The notes: generated by a model from the letters alone, not told the origin. Positions 27,702 through 37,127 are shown, numbered from the stretch's first letter. The stretch is DNA of 64,000 bases from Methylorubrum sp. B1-46 (GCF_021117295.1 NZ_CP088247.1:4851001-4915000); one strand, 5' to 3'. Translations and numbers: made by a program.

Positions 27702-28922
27702 TCAGCGCTGTGCCACCTTCTCAACCGAGGGTTGCGAAAGTGCAAGCTCGGGCAGTGGCATTGTCGTCTCGATGGCGGCACGAGCCAGGCTCGGCCATGA
27801 CTGCGCGTAGCGCGCAACGCTGGCCGTGAAGCGGCCCGGCGCGGCCTCGTAGGGCGGCACGAAATCCGCCGTCCGCAGCGCGAGAGACGGACTCCCGGGG
27901 CCGATCCACGCGGCCCAGACGGCCTCCGGCACCGGCGGGGGCGGAGCCGACCGGCGGCGGGCGGGGATCAGCACCACCTCCTGGCCGGCATAGGCCAAGG
28001 CCTCGGGCCGGCTGATGTCGCCTACCGGAAAGCCCTGGCGGATCCGGGCGGCCCAGAAGGCGTGCTGCCCGCCGTCGGAATAGGTCGTGCGCACGGCCGC
28101 CGCGCCCTCCTCCACCAGTGCGGCAATCCGGTCGGTCTCGTCCTTGTGCAGGGCGGTGAAGGCCGCCTCCTTGGCCGGATCGGGCGAGGGCGCGAAGGTG
28201 TAACGCCCGCCCGAGACGCTCACGACCGGTTCCTCGCCGGTCGCCTCGAAGCGGTCGGAGCCCTCTTTCAACTGGCGCCAGAAGGCGATGTTCGGGTCGG
28301 TTCGGTGCCGGGCCATGTTCGCGGCGGTCATGCGGAACGGGAAGGACTGGAACTGAAACGCCCGCTGCCCGCCGGAGAATGCCTCCCGGGCGATGGAAAA
28401 CAGTTCTCCTGCCACGGCATCCGTCATGGCGAAGCAGCCCATGGACGAGCAGACGCCGTGAACCATCACCGCCGAGCCGGTGGAGCCGTGCGCCCGGTCG
28501 TAGGCGTTCGGGTAGCCGACGTCGAAGGAGAGGTAGTAGCGCGAGTTCGGGTTCATCTGGCTTTTCGCCACGGTGTAGAACCCCTCCGGCGTCTGCCGGT
28601 CGCCGGTCTTGGTCTTCGGCCCGAGCTGACCGGACCAGCGGCAGATCGGATAGGTCTTGATCGGCACGTAGCGGCCGGCGGCGTTGCGCTTCCAGACCTC
28701 GATCTCGGATTCCTTCTTGTAGGCCCGCAGCACGATCGGCGAGGCGGCATCGGTGCCGCGCGCCGCCATCAGCGCCAGGGTCGCGGCCGGAATCGGCGCG
28801 TTCGCCTTGTCGGCCAGGGCGAGCGTGTTCGAGGCGGAGACGAACAACAGCCCGATCACGGCCGATACGAGGGTGCGCAGGCGAAACCTCTCAAGGCGTC
28901 GAGATTCGTTCGGGGAAGGCAT
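27702..28922 (-). CDS. YkuD-family L,D-transpeptidase, exported
   Basis: Periplasmic enzyme (406 residues) that forms 3-3 cross-links in peptidoglycan or attaches proteins to it. An N-terminal hydrophobic signal/anchor (about 16-36) is followed by the YkuD domain with His155 and Cys163 in MVHGVCSSMGCFAMTD. The usual SHGC(I/V)R core reads SMGCFAM, an accepted variant. The C-terminal 200 residues are not recognised. The ATG is at 28922. L,D-transpeptidases dominate polar growth in Rhizobiales, which fits the GPR-like gene in this window. Confidence 0.87.
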   Translation of the reverse strand: MPSPNESRRLERFRLRTLVSAVIGLLFVSASNTLALADKANAPIPAATLALMAARGTDAASPIVLRAYKKESEIEVWKRNAAGRYVPIKTYPICRWSGQLGPKTKTGDRQTPEGFYTVAKSQMNPNSRYYLSFDVGYPNAYDRAHGSTGSAVMVHGVCSSMGCFAMTDAVAGELFSIAREAFSGGQRAFQFQSFPFRMTAANMARHRTDPNIAFWRQLKEGSDRFEATGEEPVVSVSGGRYTFAPSPDPAKEAAFTALHKDETDRIAALVEEGAAAVRTTYSDGGQHAFWAARIRQGFPVGDISRPEALAYAGQEVVLIPARRRSAPPPPVPEAVWAAWIGPGSPSLALRTADFVPPYEAAPGRFTASVARYAQSWPSLARAAIETTMPLPELALSQPSVEKVAQR

Positions 28923-29023
28923 ACACCGTCTCGATCGAGGCCGGGTTCGACCGGCGGCGCCCACGGGCGACGAAATCGGATTGTGCCCAAGCTTTGGGGC
29001 GGTTTTGCGGGAAACGGAAGCAC

Positions 29024-31633
29024 TCAGGCGGGGACCGCCTCGGTTTCCTGCGGATCGCCCGTCACCACGGTGTTGCGCTCCACCCGCAGCACGGCGTCGA
29101 ACGGCGCCTGCCGGTTCAGGGTGTCCTCGTCGGGGAGACAGACGATGAGCGCCGCGCCCGCGCGCAGCGCCCGCAGGCGCTCGATTCGGGCGGTGATCTC
29201 GTCGGGCTTGCGGTCGTCGAGCGAGAGGCCGACCACGAGGATGTCCGGGCGGCGCACGAGGCAGCGGACGAACTCGATCGCCACCCGCTCGCGCGGGCCG
29301 AGAGCGCCCTCCCCCAGCACCGCACGCTGGCCTTGGCCCGCCACCGCGACGCCGGCCTCGATCCGCGCCGCGAGGCCGAGCCGGTAGACGGTGGGCTCCA
29401 GCCCCTGTTCGGCGAGCACCCGGCGCACCAGGGCGCGCACCCGCCCCTCGGCGCCCGCCTCGCCTTGGGTGATGCGCCCGAACAGCAGGTTCTCCTCCAG
29501 GCTCGCGGCGGCGGTGAGCCGGGAGGGATCGTAGAACTCCACCTTCTCGCGATAGCGCGGCGGCAGCATCGCCGCGAAGGAGTGGCGGGCGGCCACGAGA
29601 CGCTGTTCGAGTGCCGCATCGATCAGGCCGAAGCGGTGGCGCGTCTCGCTGTAGCGGAGCGCCAGCCCGATCAGCCGCTCGCGGTCGCGATGCCCGGCGG
29701 GGCCGCGGCGAAAACCGCGGGCTTCGGGCTGGCGGGCGACCAGATCCTCGAAATAGCCCCGCTCGGCGGCCGGAAACAGCGAGAAGGTCTCGAACAGCGG
29801 GTGATCGTCGGGGAGATCGGAAAAGATCTCGACGGTGGAGCGGGCCACTTGCAGGCCGACATCGACCAGCGTGCGGGTCAGGTCCTCCGCCTCCAGCACC
29901 GCGCGCAGGTAGGGGTGCGCCGCGAGCCGCGCTTGCGAGAAGGCCGGGCTCACCGCCTCGCCGAACAGGATGTTCTCGCCGATATCCGCCTGATGGTTGT
30001 AGCGGGCCGGGTCGAACGGCTCGACGAGGCGGGCCATGCCCTCGCGGGCGAGCGCCTCGCGCACGGCCCACCGAGCGGCGACGACCGCTTCCGCCGTGGC
30101 AGGATCGTCCTCGGGATCGACGGAGGCCTCCAGGCCCCGCTCGTAGACGAAGGCGTCGAGGCCCGTGAGCTTGAGGATGGCGATGCGCTCGGCGAGACCC
30201 GAGGCTTCCCGGTCGCCGCTGCGGGCGCCGTAGAGCAGGTTCTGGCGCAGCGTCCCCTCGATCAGGATCGCCTCGGAGCCGGCCAGCGCCATCCGCCGGG
30301 CGCGCTCGGCGGAATCGAAGGCGCGCAGGTCGATGCCGCCATAGGTGACGGCGCCGGCCGTGGGCTCGATCTGTCCGGCGAGGAGCGCCGCGAGCGCGCG
30401 CGATCCACTGCCACGATGACCGACGATCGCCACATGCGCCGGCATCGGCAGGGCGAGGTCGACCCCGGTCAGCCGCTCGCCGCTGCCGGGGTCGTAGGCG
30501 CCCACACCTTTCGCGACGAGGGCACCGGTCTCGGGAAACGGGGCGGCCGCGCGGGCGCGGTCACCCGGCCGGCGCGGATTGAGCGCGTCCAGGGTCTCGG
30601 CGATGGTGCGAAACAGGGGGGCGACCGTGCGGTACTGGTTCCAGAGCCGCAGGCTGATCGCCACGAGGCTTGCGGCCAGGGCGAAGGCGCCGGCCGCCGC
30701 GACCAGCGCGCCGGGCAGGACGTTGTCGGCCTCGGTCGCCGCCTCGCCCTGCCACAGGGCGGTGGCGATGAGCAGCGCGGGCAGGATCACGACGAGGGCG
30801 AGCGCCGGGGCCCGCGCGTAGGCGAGCTGGGCCTCCGCCCGCACTAGGGCCGAGCGCGCCGCTCGCGCTCGCAGGCCCAGGCGGCGCCGCTCGAACGCCG
30901 CGGCGCCGTGGGCGCGCACCGCCGGCATCCGCCGGATCAGGTCACGCAGGCCCGCTTCCGTGGCGGCGGTGTCGGCCCGGCGCAGGCTGCGGCGGGCGGC
31001 GGTGCGGCTGGCGAGGAGCGCCCGAGCCAATCCGACGGCGGCGAGCAGCAGGGCGATCACCGGCACGAGGCGCGGGGCGGCGAGTTCCGCCATCACCAGG
31101 GCGAGCAGGATCGCAGCCAGCGTCAGGCCGGGCACGACGATGCCGACCGCCGCGAGCGATCCCATCCGCGCGAGCGCCTGGCCGACGAGGCCGGGCAGCG
31201 CCCGCAGGTCCTCGCGGGCGCCCGGCGGCGAGGCGAGGATCGCCTCGGTGGCCCGCGCCCGCAACCGCGCCGTGGCCCGCGCCTGAACGGAGAAGCAGAG
31301 ATAGGCGACCGCCGCGCCGAGGACGGCGAAAAGCAGGGCCGCGGCGGCAAGCGAACTCAGCGCGATCAGCGGCAGTTCGGCCGGCGGCAGGCTCCAGCCC
31401 TCGAACAGGATCGGCGCCTCGCTGCCGTGCTGGCCCGGCAGCGGCAGGGCGATCCGCAGGAAGGGCAGGACGTTCGGGCTGCTGCGGGTGAGCACCGCGA
31501 TCAGGTCGCGCAGGCACAGCAGCACGAACAGCGCCAGCGGTCCGCCCAGGCCCACAGCCAGCCCGAGCGCCGCCGCGTGCCGGCGCGGCGACGAGGCGAG
31601 GGCGAACCGGACGGGGTTACGCTCCATCGGCAT
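29024..31633 (-). CDS. ABC transporter-like membrane protein with a degenerate, expanded ATPase domain
   Basis: 869 residues. Residues 1-330 form an exporter-type transmembrane domain with about six TM helices. The nucleotide-binding part starts near 380. The Walker A equivalent reads GHRGSGSRAL (Ser411 in place of the catalytic Lys) and the Walker B equivalent VVGLSLDD lacks the usual Asp-Glu. An xNLLxG segment normally seen once after the Q-loop appears three times (RQNLLYGA, ENILFGEA and ENLLFGRI). ATP hydrolysis is therefore doubtful. ATG at 31633, or 31627. It lies upstream of the L,D-transpeptidase in the same direction, 101 bp apart. Role and substrate unknown. Confidence 0.72.
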   Translation of the reverse strand: MPMERNPVRFALASSPRRHAAALGLAVGLGGPLALFVLLCLRDLIAVLTRSSPNVLPFLRIALPLPGQHGSEAPILFEGWSLPPAELPLIALSSLAAAALLFAVLGAAVAYLCFSVQARATARLRARATEAILASPPGAREDLRALPGLVGQALARMGSLAAVGIVVPGLTLAAILLALVMAELAAPRLVPVIALLLAAVGLARALLASRTAARRSLRRADTAATEAGLRDLIRRMPAVRAHGAAAFERRRLGLRARAARSALVRAEAQLAYARAPALALVVILPALLIATALWQGEAATEADNVLPGALVAAAGAFALAASLVAISLRLWNQYRTVAPLFRTIAETLDALNPRRPGDRARAAAPFPETGALVAKGVGAYDPGSGERLTGVDLALPMPAHVAIVGHRGSGSRALAALLAGQIEPTAGAVTYGGIDLRAFDSAERARRMALAGSEAILIEGTLRQNLLYGARSGDREASGLAERIAILKLTGLDAFVYERGLEASVDPEDDPATAEAVVAARWAVREALAREGMARLVEPFDPARYNHQADIGENILFGEAVSPAFSQARLAAHPYLRAVLEAEDLTRTLVDVGLQVARSTVEIFSDLPDDHPLFETFSLFPAAERGYFEDLVARQPEARGFRRGPAGHRDRERLIGLALRYSETRHRFGLIDAALEQRLVAARHSFAAMLPPRYREKVEFYDPSRLTAAASLEENLLFGRITQGEAGAEGRVRALVRRVLAEQGLEPTVYRLGLAARIEAGVAVAGQGQRAVLGEGALGPRERVAIEFVRCLVRRPDILVVGLSLDDRKPDEITARIERLRALRAGAALIVCLPDEDTLNRQAPFDAVLRVERNTVVTGDPQETEAVPA

Positions 31634-32081
31634 TCCGGGCACCGGACCGAGGCGGGCCGGGCAGGTTGGCGGGAGAGGAAAGCGGCATCGGGCGGAGGCT
31701 ATCCGGTGACTTGGGCTTCGAGTGAACTGGGCTTTGGCGTGGTGGAGGACTGGTTCGGCGGTCCGACGCGCGAGGAGGCCGTCGCGGACCGTCCTCTTCG
31801 CACGGAAACACCAGGGTGCAAGCCCGGCCAGCCCGCATGCCGCTTTGCAATCCCGCGTGCGCGTTGCTCTTTGGTGCGGGAGAGCACATGGCAGGCAGAG
31901 CATTCCTGCGTCTTCCGCGCGGTGAGCCTGCCTTTCGCCCGGTTCCCAGCCATTCCGTTCGGCGGGGCCACGCCCTCCCCTCTCACCGGACGATGCCGGA
32001 TGCCCGTGCGAGACATCCCAGCGCCTGCTTTCTCCTTGCGGTTCCGGAGCCGTCCGCGCCCGACGGCCGGTCGTTGAGCCG
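31634..32081. other. 448-bp divergent intergenic region
   Basis: It lies between the ABC-like gene (minus) and the ActC-ActD-like gene (plus), so two promoters are expected. I see no clear promoter, repeat or additional gene. Short frames in it lack family features. Confidence 0.4.
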
Positions 32082-34010
32082 ATGAACGAATCCGCGCATC
32101 AGCCTGTCTCCGAGCCGGCTTCCCTCTACGGAATGCCGGTGATCGGGGCCGGCGAGACGGTCTCCTCGATCGGTGCCGCATTGACCGGGGCCGTGCTCGC
32201 GCCCGGCGGCCGCCGCTGGTGGCTTGCCGTCGCCGGCATGCTCGCCCTGATCCTTCTCTGGGCCGGCCTGCGCCCGGCCGTGCCCGCCGCGCTGGCCGCG
32301 GCCGGAGCCGGGTGGTGGATCGGGCTCGCCGCTGGGTGTCTGCTGATCTCGGGGCTGCTGCTGCTCGCGGACGTTGCATGGCGCTGCGGGATCAGCCGGC
32401 TGGCGCAGACGGCCGCCCTGCTCTGCGCCGGTCTCGCCGCCCTCCACCCGGCACCGCTCCACGCGGTCAGTCTCGCGGCCCTGCTCGCGGCGACGGGCGG
32501 TCTCTGGGCGGCCGCCCTCCTGCCGGATCTGGCGGTTCTGCGCGACCGCCTCGCCGCGGAGCCGGATCGCCGCCGTGCCCGCCTCTACCGCGCGTTCGCG
32601 GCCGGCTGGTGCGGCTCGGTGCAGCAATGGCACGCCTGGGAGCGAGCCTGCCGCGGGCTCGCCCTGCTCGCCATCCTCGCGGCGGTGGCGGTGCTGATCG
32701 ACCTTGCGCTGGCCGCAGCCCTTCGCACTGACCGCCACGACACCCTGCTTCCGGTCGCCCTGCTGGTCGAGGCGGTGCTCTCGGGCGCAGGCCTGATCGC
32801 GGCGCTGGCGGTGGCCCTGCGCCGGAGCCTCGGGCTCGACGGCCTCATCACCGGCCGCCACCTCGACATCCTGGGCCGACTGATCCTCGCCTTCGGACTC
32901 GCGGCCCTCTATTGCCACGTCACCGAGAACGTCACCGCGCTCCTCTACGGCGACGCCGCCGAGCGGGCCCGCGTGACCCGCAGGATCCTCGGCGACGAGG
33001 CTCCCGCCTTCTGGACGCTCATGCTCGCCGGCCTTCTTCCCACGCAACTGTTCTGGATCACCCCCGTCCGCCGCAGCGCTGCCGCGCTCGGCCTGATCGG
33101 AGGTCTCGTTGCCGCCGGCCTCGGCGCCGATCACGTGCTCGCCGCGCGGGCGGGCGCGGCAGGGACGGATCTTGCGGGTCTCGCGACCGCCGCCGCCGCC
33201 GCGTTCGGCTCCGCCGGGTTGTTCGTTCTCGGTCTGCTCGTGCTGTTCCGCCTCGTGCCTCCGGTCTCGATCGTCGAGACGCGGCAACTCGCCCTCGCCC
33301 ACAACCCGCAGGCGGCGCTCCGGGCACCGGAGGCGGGACTCGAATCCGGTCGTGACGTTTCGGCGGATCCGAAGCCCCGGCCGGGCCTTCTGGCGGTCTT
33401 CGCCGCCGAGGCCGAACTGGCGGAGGGGGTGCGCGGCCTCTCGGGACCCGACACGCCGTCGCAGCTCGACGCTTACGGTCCCGTGCCGATGCCGGAGGCC
33501 GCGGCCGCCCTCCACGCGCGTGGGCGGCCGCTGAATCGCTTCGCGCTGTTCGGTGCCTTTCTCGGTGTCGTGGCTTTCCTCGCCGCTCGCCTCATCGGCC
33601 TCGCCGATGCGATGCCGCAGGGATTCGCGGACGTGGCGGCGCTCGCCTCACCCGCCACGTGGCCCGGCGCCTTGGGGCTCGCATCGCCGCTCTCGTCGTC
33701 GCTCCTGTGGCCGGTCTCATGGCCGCTTTCCTGGGCCATGGCGGCAGTACCGGCCTTGTCGGCCGGCGCGATGGGCGGTGTCTTCGGTCTCGGGGGGGCG
33801 CTCGTCGCGGCTGTCAGAGCCGGACGGACAGGCCGCAGGCCGCCCTCCGCTCTCAACGGCCGCTTCGTCCTGACGATCGACCCCCCGGTCGAGCCCTCCC
33901 GCGGGGCGTTCAACCCTGCCGCCCTCGTGCGGCGCCTCAACGCCCTGCCGGAGGCGGCTGGACGTCCCCTCGCCCTCTACGGTCCCGCCGCTTTGGGGGC
34001 ACGGCGGTGA
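32082..34010 (+). CDS. ActC-ActD fusion-like membrane protein (alternative complex III family)
   Basis: 642 residues. Residues 20-400 follow the NrfD/ActC pattern: WWIGLAAGCLLISGLLLLAD then VAWRCGISRLAQ, ALLPDLAVLRDRL, AAGWCGSVQQWHAW and ITGRHLDILGRLILAFGLA. The helix that carries the conserved VHSIVSxDFA quinol/proton site in ActC reads VAVLIDLALA, without the His. Residues 440-642 resemble ActD (DUF3341): PGLLAVFAAEAELAEGV, a two-TM hairpin and FVLTIDPP. No heme motif or Fe-S site. The ATG at 32082 is used. The stop overlaps the next gene as GTGA. The resemblance is read by eye. Confidence 0.72.
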   Translation: MNESAHQPVSEPASLYGMPVIGAGETVSSIGAALTGAVLAPGGRRWWLAVAGMLALILLWAGLRPAVPAALAAAGAGWWIGLAAGCLLISGLLLLADVAWRCGISRLAQTAALLCAGLAALHPAPLHAVSLAALLAATGGLWAAALLPDLAVLRDRLAAEPDRRRARLYRAFAAGWCGSVQQWHAWERACRGLALLAILAAVAVLIDLALAAALRTDRHDTLLPVALLVEAVLSGAGLIAALAVALRRSLGLDGLITGRHLDILGRLILAFGLAALYCHVTENVTALLYGDAAERARVTRRILGDEAPAFWTLMLAGLLPTQLFWITPVRRSAAALGLIGGLVAAGLGADHVLAARAGAAGTDLAGLATAAAAAFGSAGLFVLGLLVLFRLVPPVSIVETRQLALAHNPQAALRAPEAGLESGRDVSADPKPRPGLLAVFAAEAELAEGVRGLSGPDTPSQLDAYGPVPMPEAAAALHARGRPLNRFALFGAFLGVVAFLAARLIGLADAMPQGFADVAALASPATWPGALGLASPLSSSLLWPVSWPLSWAMAAVPALSAGAMGGVFGLGGALVAAVRAGRTGRRPPSALNGRFVLTIDPPVEPSRGAFNPAALVRRLNALPEAAGRPLALYGPAALGARR

Positions 34011-35236
34011 GCGCCGAGGAGAAGGGTGCCGCCGCCCGCAAGGCGGCGGGGGCGAAATCCGCCAGCGGCTACTTCCGCGATCCCGCCCGCCGCCCGGCGG
34101 CGGCTTTCGCCATCGGGTTGGGCTGCCTGCTGCTGGCGTTCCACCATGCCGGGCTGCCGCGGCTCGCGCCCTCCTATCTCGCCGCCTGGACCTGCCTCCT
34201 CGCGCTTCCCGCAGGGGCGCTGCCGGTCGCGATCATGATCGAGCGGGCGGATGCGTGGCGCCCGCAGCCCGAGACCGCCCTGCTGGAAACCCTGCGCGGG
34301 TTGCTGGTGCTGATGCCGGTGGCCGCGATCCTGGCCCTGCCGATCCCGCTGGTCGCCGCCCTGCTCTACCCGGCCCCGGAGAGGGCCGGGCCGGACGGGC
34401 CGCTCATCCTGCTCGGCAACGCGCCGCTGTTCCTCGCCGCCCGCCTCAGCCTCTATTTCGCTCTGTGGACCGGGCTTGCCCTGCTCTTCGCCCGCCGCGG
34501 CGGCGAGCCCTGGGCCAAGGCCGGGCGGATCGATGACGGCCGTGCCGCGCTCGGCCTCGGCCTCCACACCGTGGTCGGCACGCTGGCGGCCTTCGATCTC
34601 GTCATGGCCGTCGGCACCGATCCCGGCCTGCGCTTCCACGCCAGCGCCTTCGGCCTTCTGGTGCTCTCGGCCTGGTCGAGCCTCGCGCTGGCTGCGGCGA
34701 TCCTCGTCGCGCCGCCCGATGTCGGGCCGGCGCGGCGCCGGCACGACCGCCTGACCCCGCTCGCCGTGCTGCTCCTCGTCTGGGCCGGCCTGCACGCGGT
34801 GCAGTTCCTGATGCTCGGCGCTGCCGCCGATCCGGAGGCCGCCGCCTGGTACCGGCTGCGGTCGAGCTTCTACGGCCGTGTCCTGGCGCTGTCCGCCGCC
34901 GGCGTCGTGGCGCTCGCCGCCGCCCTGACCCTGCGCCCCGGCGAGAACCGCACGCGGCTCGTGGCGGCGCTCGCCGTCGGTGTCCATCTCGCCGAACTGT
35001 TCTGGTTCGTTACGCCGGCCTTCCGCGGCACCTTCCGCCTCGGCCTCACGGACCTCCTGGCGCTCGCCGGCGTCACTGGGCTGGCGATGGGATTGGCACC
35101 CGCAATCCGCCGCCTGATCCCGGGGCTCGCCGTTACGCCGGCCTGGCCGGGCCGGGAGCGCCTGAAGGGCCGCGTGGGAGCGGCGACAGGGGACACGCGC
35201 CGCAAATCGGTTGTTCGGCCCCCCGAAGCTTCCTAG
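34007..35236 (+). CDS. ActF-like polytopic membrane protein (alternative complex III family)
   Basis: 409 residues with about ten TM helices. The best matches to ActF are LFLAARLSLYFALWTGLALL, TLAAFDLVMAVGTDPGLRFH (ActF: FDWxMSLxPxW) and GVHLAELFWFVTPAFRG. Conserved aromatic and acidic residues of the family are partly replaced. The GTG at 34007 overlaps the upstream stop codon and has GGGGGC upstream, so the pair is translationally coupled and likely forms one membrane complex. No ActA, ActB or ActE gene is adjacent. The C-terminus is basic and soluble. Confidence 0.68.
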   Translation: MSAEEKGAAARKAAGAKSASGYFRDPARRPAAAFAIGLGCLLLAFHHAGLPRLAPSYLAAWTCLLALPAGALPVAIMIERADAWRPQPETALLETLRGLLVLMPVAAILALPIPLVAALLYPAPERAGPDGPLILLGNAPLFLAARLSLYFALWTGLALLFARRGGEPWAKAGRIDDGRAALGLGLHTVVGTLAAFDLVMAVGTDPGLRFHASAFGLLVLSAWSSLALAAAILVAPPDVGPARRRHDRLTPLAVLLLVWAGLHAVQFLMLGAAADPEAAAWYRLRSSFYGRVLALSAAGVVALAAALTLRPGENRTRLVAALAVGVHLAELFWFVTPAFRGTFRLGLTDLLALAGVTGLAMGLAPAIRRLIPGLAVTPAWPGRERLKGRVGAATGDTRRKSVVRPPEAS

Positions 35237-35287
35237 TTTCCCTCACCCCACCTCGACCTCGCGCGACTTGAGAAGACCCCGGCGACC

Positions 35288-36097
35288 ATGTGCGAATTGC
35301 TCGGAATGAGCGCGAATGTGCCCACCGACATCCGGTTCTCCTTCGCGGCGCTGGCCCGGCGCGGCGGCGAGACCGGGCCGCACGCCGACGGATGGGGCAT
35401 CACCTTCTACGAGGGACGCGGCTGCCGCTCCTTCCACGACCCCGAGCCGAGCGCCCGCTCCGAACTCGCCAAGCTGCTGCGCCGCTATCCCATCAAGAGC
35501 CGCATCGTCGTCGCCCATGTCCGCAAGGCCAATCGCGGACGGGTCAGCCTGGAGAACACCCATCCCTTCTCCCGCGAACTGTGGGGCCGGCCCTGGACCT
35601 TCGCCCATAACGGCCAGCTCAAGGGCGTGAAGCGGTTGCCGCTCGGGCGGTTCGAGCCGGTCGGCACCACCGACAGCGAACACGCCTTCTGCTGGATCCT
35701 GTCGCAGCTCCAGGCGCGCTTCCCGAAGCCGCCGCGCACGGCCGCCCTTGAGGCGGCGATCGCCGGCTACGCGCTGACCCTGTCGGAACTCGGCGTGTTC
35801 AACATGCTGCTCACTGACAGCCGGGTGCTCTACGCCCATTGCGGCAAGAGGCTCTGCTACCTGACCCGCCGGGCGCCGTTCGGCACGGCGACGCTGATCG
35901 ACGAGGACTGGCGGGTCGATTTCGCGCAGGAGACGACCGAGACCGATATCGTCACTGTGATCGCCACGCGGGCGCTGACCCGCGACGAGACCTGGACCGA
36001 ATTGGAGCGCGGCGACACGCTGGTCCTCACCGATGGGGCGGTCCGTGTGCTGAAGGGTAAGCGGCGCGCGCAGCCGGAGATGCGCGGCGCCGCCTGA
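35288..36097 (+). CDS. Class II glutamine amidotransferase (YafJ/GlxB-like)
   Basis: 269 residues, a lone Ntn-hydrolase glutaminase domain. Cys2 follows the initiator Met (MCELLGMSAN) and would be the nucleophile. The glutamine-binding motifs GPHADGWGITFYEG, HVRKANRG and FAHNGQL are intact, and the TTDSEHAFCWIL segment is typical. No synthase domain is fused. The acceptor enzyme is not evident; relatives sit alone in many genomes. It begins 51 bases after the ActF-like gene and may be cotranscribed. Confidence 0.88.
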   Translation: MCELLGMSANVPTDIRFSFAALARRGGETGPHADGWGITFYEGRGCRSFHDPEPSARSELAKLLRRYPIKSRIVVAHVRKANRGRVSLENTHPFSRELWGRPWTFAHNGQLKGVKRLPLGRFEPVGTTDSEHAFCWILSQLQARFPKPPRTAALEAAIAGYALTLSELGVFNMLLTDSRVLYAHCGKRLCYLTRRAPFGTATLIDEDWRVDFAQETTETDIVTVIATRALTRDETWTELERGDTLVLTDGAVRVLKGKRRAQPEMRGAA

Positions 36098-36392
36098 CGC
36101 GGAGCGGACTGAAAGCCGCAAGCGATGCTGTCGATCTGCCGCATTCACGCCGCAGGATCGGCCGATCAACTCAAACCGAACCCGATCGAAGCCGTTCGGA
36201 ATAGCGAGTTTGGGTTTTGCCCTTCGCGCCACAGCGGATCGTGTTGTGTGCAAGCGTGGCAGTATTTCGCGTGGCGCGGGTGTGCGGTGCGGGGCCGATG
36301 CGCTACAACTATGTTAAGCGCCTCGCCGGGGCCATCGCCGCGTGCCGGGCCGTCCCGACGTTTGCCGAAATGCCCCGACCGCGAAGTACCCG

Positions 36393-37127
36393 ATGCGCAA
36401 CGAGACCGAAGCCACCCTGGATCGTCCCGCGATGACAGACGGCCGTCCCAAACTCTCCGACTCGATCCGCAGCCATCTCGGCGATCACCTTCGCAGCGTC
36501 TACGACACGCTGGGCGCGGGCGAGGACACGCCGGTCCGCTTCTCCGAGCTGATCGGCAAGCTCGAAGAGGCGCTCAAGGCCCAGGGAGAGCGGATCGATC
36601 CCGATTTCCGCAACGGCCTGCTCGCCGCCGTGCCGTCCTTGCGCGCCTTCGCCCTGTCGCTGACCTCGAACCCGGCCCGCTCCGACGACCTCGTGCAGGA
36701 CACCCTGCTCAAGGGCTGGCAGCACCGTGCCCGCTTCCAGCCGGGCACCAACCTCAATGCGTGGCTGTTCACCATCCTGCGCAACATCTTCTACTCGGAC
36801 CACCGCAAGCGCGTCCGCGAGGTCGAGGACCAGGACGGCTCCTATGCCGCCCGCCTCGCCACCGCGCCGCATCAGGGCGACCGGCTCGACGTCGAGGATC
36901 TGCAGACGGCGCTCGCCAAGCTGCCGCCGGACCAGCGCGAGGCTCTGGTGCTGGTCGGTGCCGAGGGCGTCTCCTACGAGGAGGCCGCGACCATCATGGG
37001 CTGCAAGGTCGGCACGGTGAAGAGCCGCGTCAGCCGCGCCCGCGGGCGTCTCGCCGAGCTTCTCGGCTACGATGAGGAGGATCTCTCCTCCGACCGCTTC
37101 ATCCAGTCGGCGATGCCGGACGCCTGA
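36393..37127 (+). CDS. EcfG-type general stress sigma factor with an N-terminal NepR-like domain
   Basis: 244 residues. Residues 24-60 (SIRSHLGDHLRSVYDTL and TPVRFSELIGKLEEA) match the NepR anti-sigma core, normally a separate protein. Residues 75-145 are sigma region 2 (VPSLRAFALSL, SDDLVQDTLLKGW, NLNAWLFTILRNIFYSDHRK) and 165-220 are region 4 (LPPDQREALVLVGAEG, GCKVGTVKSRVSRARGRL). Free NepR inhibits EcfG until PhyR removes it; here both appear in one chain. ATG at 36393 chosen; GTG 36342 and ATG 36432 are alternatives. The 295 bp upstream show no recognised promoter. No PhyR gene lies in the window. Confidence 0.82.
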   Translation: MRNETEATLDRPAMTDGRPKLSDSIRSHLGDHLRSVYDTLGAGEDTPVRFSELIGKLEEALKAQGERIDPDFRNGLLAAVPSLRAFALSLTSNPARSDDLVQDTLLKGWQHRARFQPGTNLNAWLFTILRNIFYSDHRKRVREVEDQDGSYAARLATAPHQGDRLDVEDLQTALAKLPPDQREALVLVGAEGVSYEEAATIMGCKVGTVKSRVSRARGRLAELLGYDEEDLSSDRFIQSAMPDA

